Shown here one piece after another: positions 4,930 to 6,108 of a stretch of 6,108 nt of DNA. The notes below the pieces were generated by a model that searched no databases, was not told the DNA's origin, and saw nothing but the letters and a program-made list of their open reading frames with translations. The DNA comes from Paracoccaceae bacterium (GTDB lineage Bacteria; Pseudomonadota; Alphaproteobacteria; Rhodobacterales; Rhodobacteraceae). How positions within the stretch are numbered: the first letter of the stretch is position 1; each line of letters starts with the position of its first letter. The stretch is taken from positions 1-6,108 of the forward strand of contig SKNG01000448.1 of assembly GCA_007120685.1 (NCBI GenBank), read 5' to 3'. The position numbers and the translations under genes are program-made.

Positions 4930-5892
4930 ATGATTACGGTCAGGGCAGAGCGGTTTCGGCTGGCGGAGGTGTTTACCATCGCGCGCGGCAGCCGGACCGA
5001 GGCGGCGGTGTTGACCGTGGAGGTTGAGCGCGAGGGCGTGCGGGGGTGGGGGGAATGCGTGCCCTATGCGCGCTATGGCGAGACGCTGGAGTCGGTGGCG
5101 GCGCAGATCGAGGGGTTGCCCGAAGGGATTGACCGGATGGCGCTGCAGGCGGCCCTGCCGGCCGGGGCGGCGCGCAATGCCGTCGATTGCGCGCTGTGGG
5201 ACCTTGAGGCGAAGGCGACGGGCCGGCGGGTCTGGGAATTGGCCGGGCTGGCGGCGCCGGGGCCGATGATGACGGCTTTCACCCTGTCGCTGGACGCGCC
5301 GGAGAAGATGCGCGCCGCCGCCGCGCGCCATGCCCATCGCCCGCTTCTGAAGATCAAGCTGGGCACGCCCGATGACATGGCCCGGCTGGAGGCGGTGCGC
5401 GCCGGCGCGCCGGAGGCCAGGATCATCGTCGACGCCAACGAGGGCTGGACAGCCGAGGTCTATGCCGATCTGGCGCCGCATCTGCTGCGGCTTGGCGTGG
5501 CGATGGTGGAACAGCCATTGCCGGCGGGCGAGGATGGCATGCTGGCCGAGATCGACCGCCCGCTGCCGGTCTGTGCCGATGAGAGCTGCCATGACCGGGC
5601 CAGCCTGCCCGATCTGGCGGGCAAGTATGACATGGTCAACATCAAGCTGGACAAGACCGGCGGGCTGACCGAGGCGCTGGCACTGCGTGAGGCAGCGCGC
5701 GCGGCGGGCTACCGGGTGATGGTTGGCTGCATGGTCGGCACCTCGCTGGCGATGGCGCCGGCCGTGCTGGTGGCGCAGGGGGCCGAGGTGGTGGACCTGG
5801 ACGGCCCGCTGCTGCTGGCCGAGGACCGCCCGCACGCTATGACTTATGACGCGGCCGGGGTGCATCCGGCCGAGCCCGCGCTTTGGGGATAG
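4930..5892 (+). CDS. dgcA: Enolase-superfamily racemase/epimerase, probable N-acetyl-D-glutamate racemase DgcA (320 aa)
   Basis: An enolase-superfamily enzyme of the muconate-lactonizing subgroup, long annotated as dipeptide (L-Ala-D/L-Glu) epimerase. Homologues paired with DgcN are described as racemases of N-acetyl-D-glutamate to N-acetyl-L-glutamate. Residues 1-105 form the capping domain, with FTIARGSRTEA at 15-25 and WGECVPYARYGET at 40-52. The barrel carries the KxK acid/base motif (Lys141, Lys143 in LLKIKLG) and the three metal ligands Asp168 (VDANEGW), Glu194 (VEQPL) and Asp217 (ADES). The opposite acid/base is Lys239 (NIKLDKTGG), with VGCMVGTSLAMAP at 265-277. Asp289 and Asp291 (VVDLDGP) form the DxD motif that binds the free amino group in dipeptide epimerases. 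All catalytic residues are present. The stop overlaps the ribosome-binding site of the next gene, so the two are co-transcribed. Epimerase or racemase chemistry is sure; the substrate is inferred from context. Confidence 0.87.
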   Translation: MITVRAERFRLAEVFTIARGSRTEAAVLTVEVEREGVRGWGECVPYARYGETLESVAAQIEGLPEGIDRMALQAALPAGAARNAVDCALWDLEAKATGRRVWELAGLAAPGPMMTAFTLSLDAPEKMRAAAARHAHRPLLKIKLGTPDDMARLEAVRAGAPEARIIVDANEGWTAEVYADLAPHLLRLGVAMVEQPLPAGEDGMLAEIDRPLPVCADESCHDRASLPDLAGKYDMVNIKLDKTGGLTEALALREAARAAGYRVMVGCMVGTSLAMAPAVLVAQGAEVVDLDGPLLLAEDRPHAMTYDAAGVHPAEPALWG

Positions 5893-5895
5893 GAG
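5891..5895 (+). promoter_or_regulatory. Ribosome-binding site of the transaminase, overlapping the dgcA stop
   Basis: AGGAG shares its first two bases with the TAG stop codon of dgcA (5890-5892) and lies seven bases before ATG at 5903. This tight packing points to translational coupling within one operon. Confidence 0.75.
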
Positions 5896-5902
5896 TGAGC
5901 CC

Positions 5903-6108
5903 ATGACCCGCACCGTGTATCTGAATGGCGAATATCTGCTCGAGGATCAGGCCAAGGTGTCGATCTTCGACCGTGCCTTCCTGATGGGCGACGGGGTCTA
6001 TGAGGTGACCAGCGTGCTGGGCGGCAAGCTGATCGATTTCGACGGCCATGTCGCGCGGCTGCAGCGGTCCTGCGACGAGTTGGAGATGGTCAACCCCCAT
6101 GACCGGGA
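5903..6108 (+). CDS. dat: D-amino-acid transaminase, N-terminal 68 residues (runs off right edge)
   Basis: The start of a class IV (fold-type IV) PLP aminotransferase. Such enzymes move the amino group of D-alanine and other D-amino acids to 2-oxoglutarate, giving D-glutamate. The visible part, VYLNGEYLLEDQAKVSIFDR at 5-24, then FLMGDGVYEV at 26-35 and DGHVARLQRS at 47-56, matches the N-terminal domain of Bacillus D-amino-acid transaminase (there FGDGVYEV and EHIDRL). The VYEV strand is more typical of the D-specific enzymes than of branched-chain aminotransferases. Arg52 is the likely PLP phosphate contact. The catalytic lysine and the carboxylate-trap residues lie beyond the edge. It is only ten bases after dgcA, so it is probably in the same operon and would feed D-glutamate to the two preceding enzymes. 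A 4-amino-4-deoxychorismate lyase is a less likely alternative. Confidence 0.85.
   Translation, partial: MTRTVYLNGEYLLEDQAKVSIFDRAFLMGDGVYEVTSVLGGKLIDFDGHVARLQRSCDELEMVNPHDR

Noticed and set aside
3643..5913. A 756-codon open frame on the minus strand across dgcN and dgcA
   Set aside because: It lies antisense to two well-supported genes with family motifs and intact catalytic residues. Its product is a low-complexity Arg/His/Gln/Pro-rich sequence without recognisable domains, as expected for the shadow frame of GC-rich genes. It also runs straight through a palindromic repeat.

Overview
The window looks like chromosomal DNA of an alphaproteobacterium, most likely of the Rhodobacteraceae (Rhodobacter/Roseobacter group). 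It has high GC with strong G/C bias at third codon positions. Its malyl-CoA lyase is nearly identical in layout to Rhodobacter sphaeroides Mcl1 as I remember it. It also carries GC-rich palindromic intergenic elements of a kind I associate with this family. No rRNA, tRNA, CRISPR array, insertion sequence, phage gene or foreign-looking segment was found.

Layout. Bases 1-798 (minus) hold the N-terminal part of an AsmA-family envelope protein that runs off the left edge. A GC-rich divergent gap (799-995) leads to a crotonase-superfamily gene (996-1805, plus). A spacer with a 12-nt-period repeat follows, then a small cytochrome b561 gene (1906-2427, plus). This gene converges on mcl1 (2534-3493, minus), which encodes L-malyl-CoA/beta-methylmalyl-CoA lyase. 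A palindromic repeat (copy A) fills the gap between them. A less GC-rich 326-bp divergent region (3494-3819) separates mcl1 from a plus-strand cluster: a DUF1611/DgcN-type protein (3820-4821), an enolase-superfamily racemase/epimerase of the DgcA type (4930-5892), and the start of a D-amino-acid transaminase (5903 to the right edge). A second, inverted copy of the palindromic repeat (copy B) sits between the first two of these and supplies the ribosome-binding site of the second.

How the genes fit. The right-hand cluster reads as a D-amino-acid catabolic operon. The transaminase would move amino groups from D-amino acids onto 2-oxoglutarate, giving D-glutamate. The DgcN-type enzyme would N-acetylate D-glutamate, and the DgcA-type enzyme would convert N-acetyl-D-glutamate to N-acetyl-L-glutamate. 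A deacetylase, not in the window, would then release L-glutamate. Mcl1 belongs to the ethylmalonyl-CoA pathway of acetyl-CoA assimilation and glyoxylate metabolism. The crotonase is an acyl-CoA enzyme of unknown substrate, and the b561 is a membrane electron carrier; neither is tied to the others by anything visible beyond position.

The observations most worth following up are the D-glutamate module with an added D-transaminase, the paired palindromic element that doubles as a ribosome-binding site, and catalytic-residue details in the crotonase and the racemase that leave their exact reactions open.
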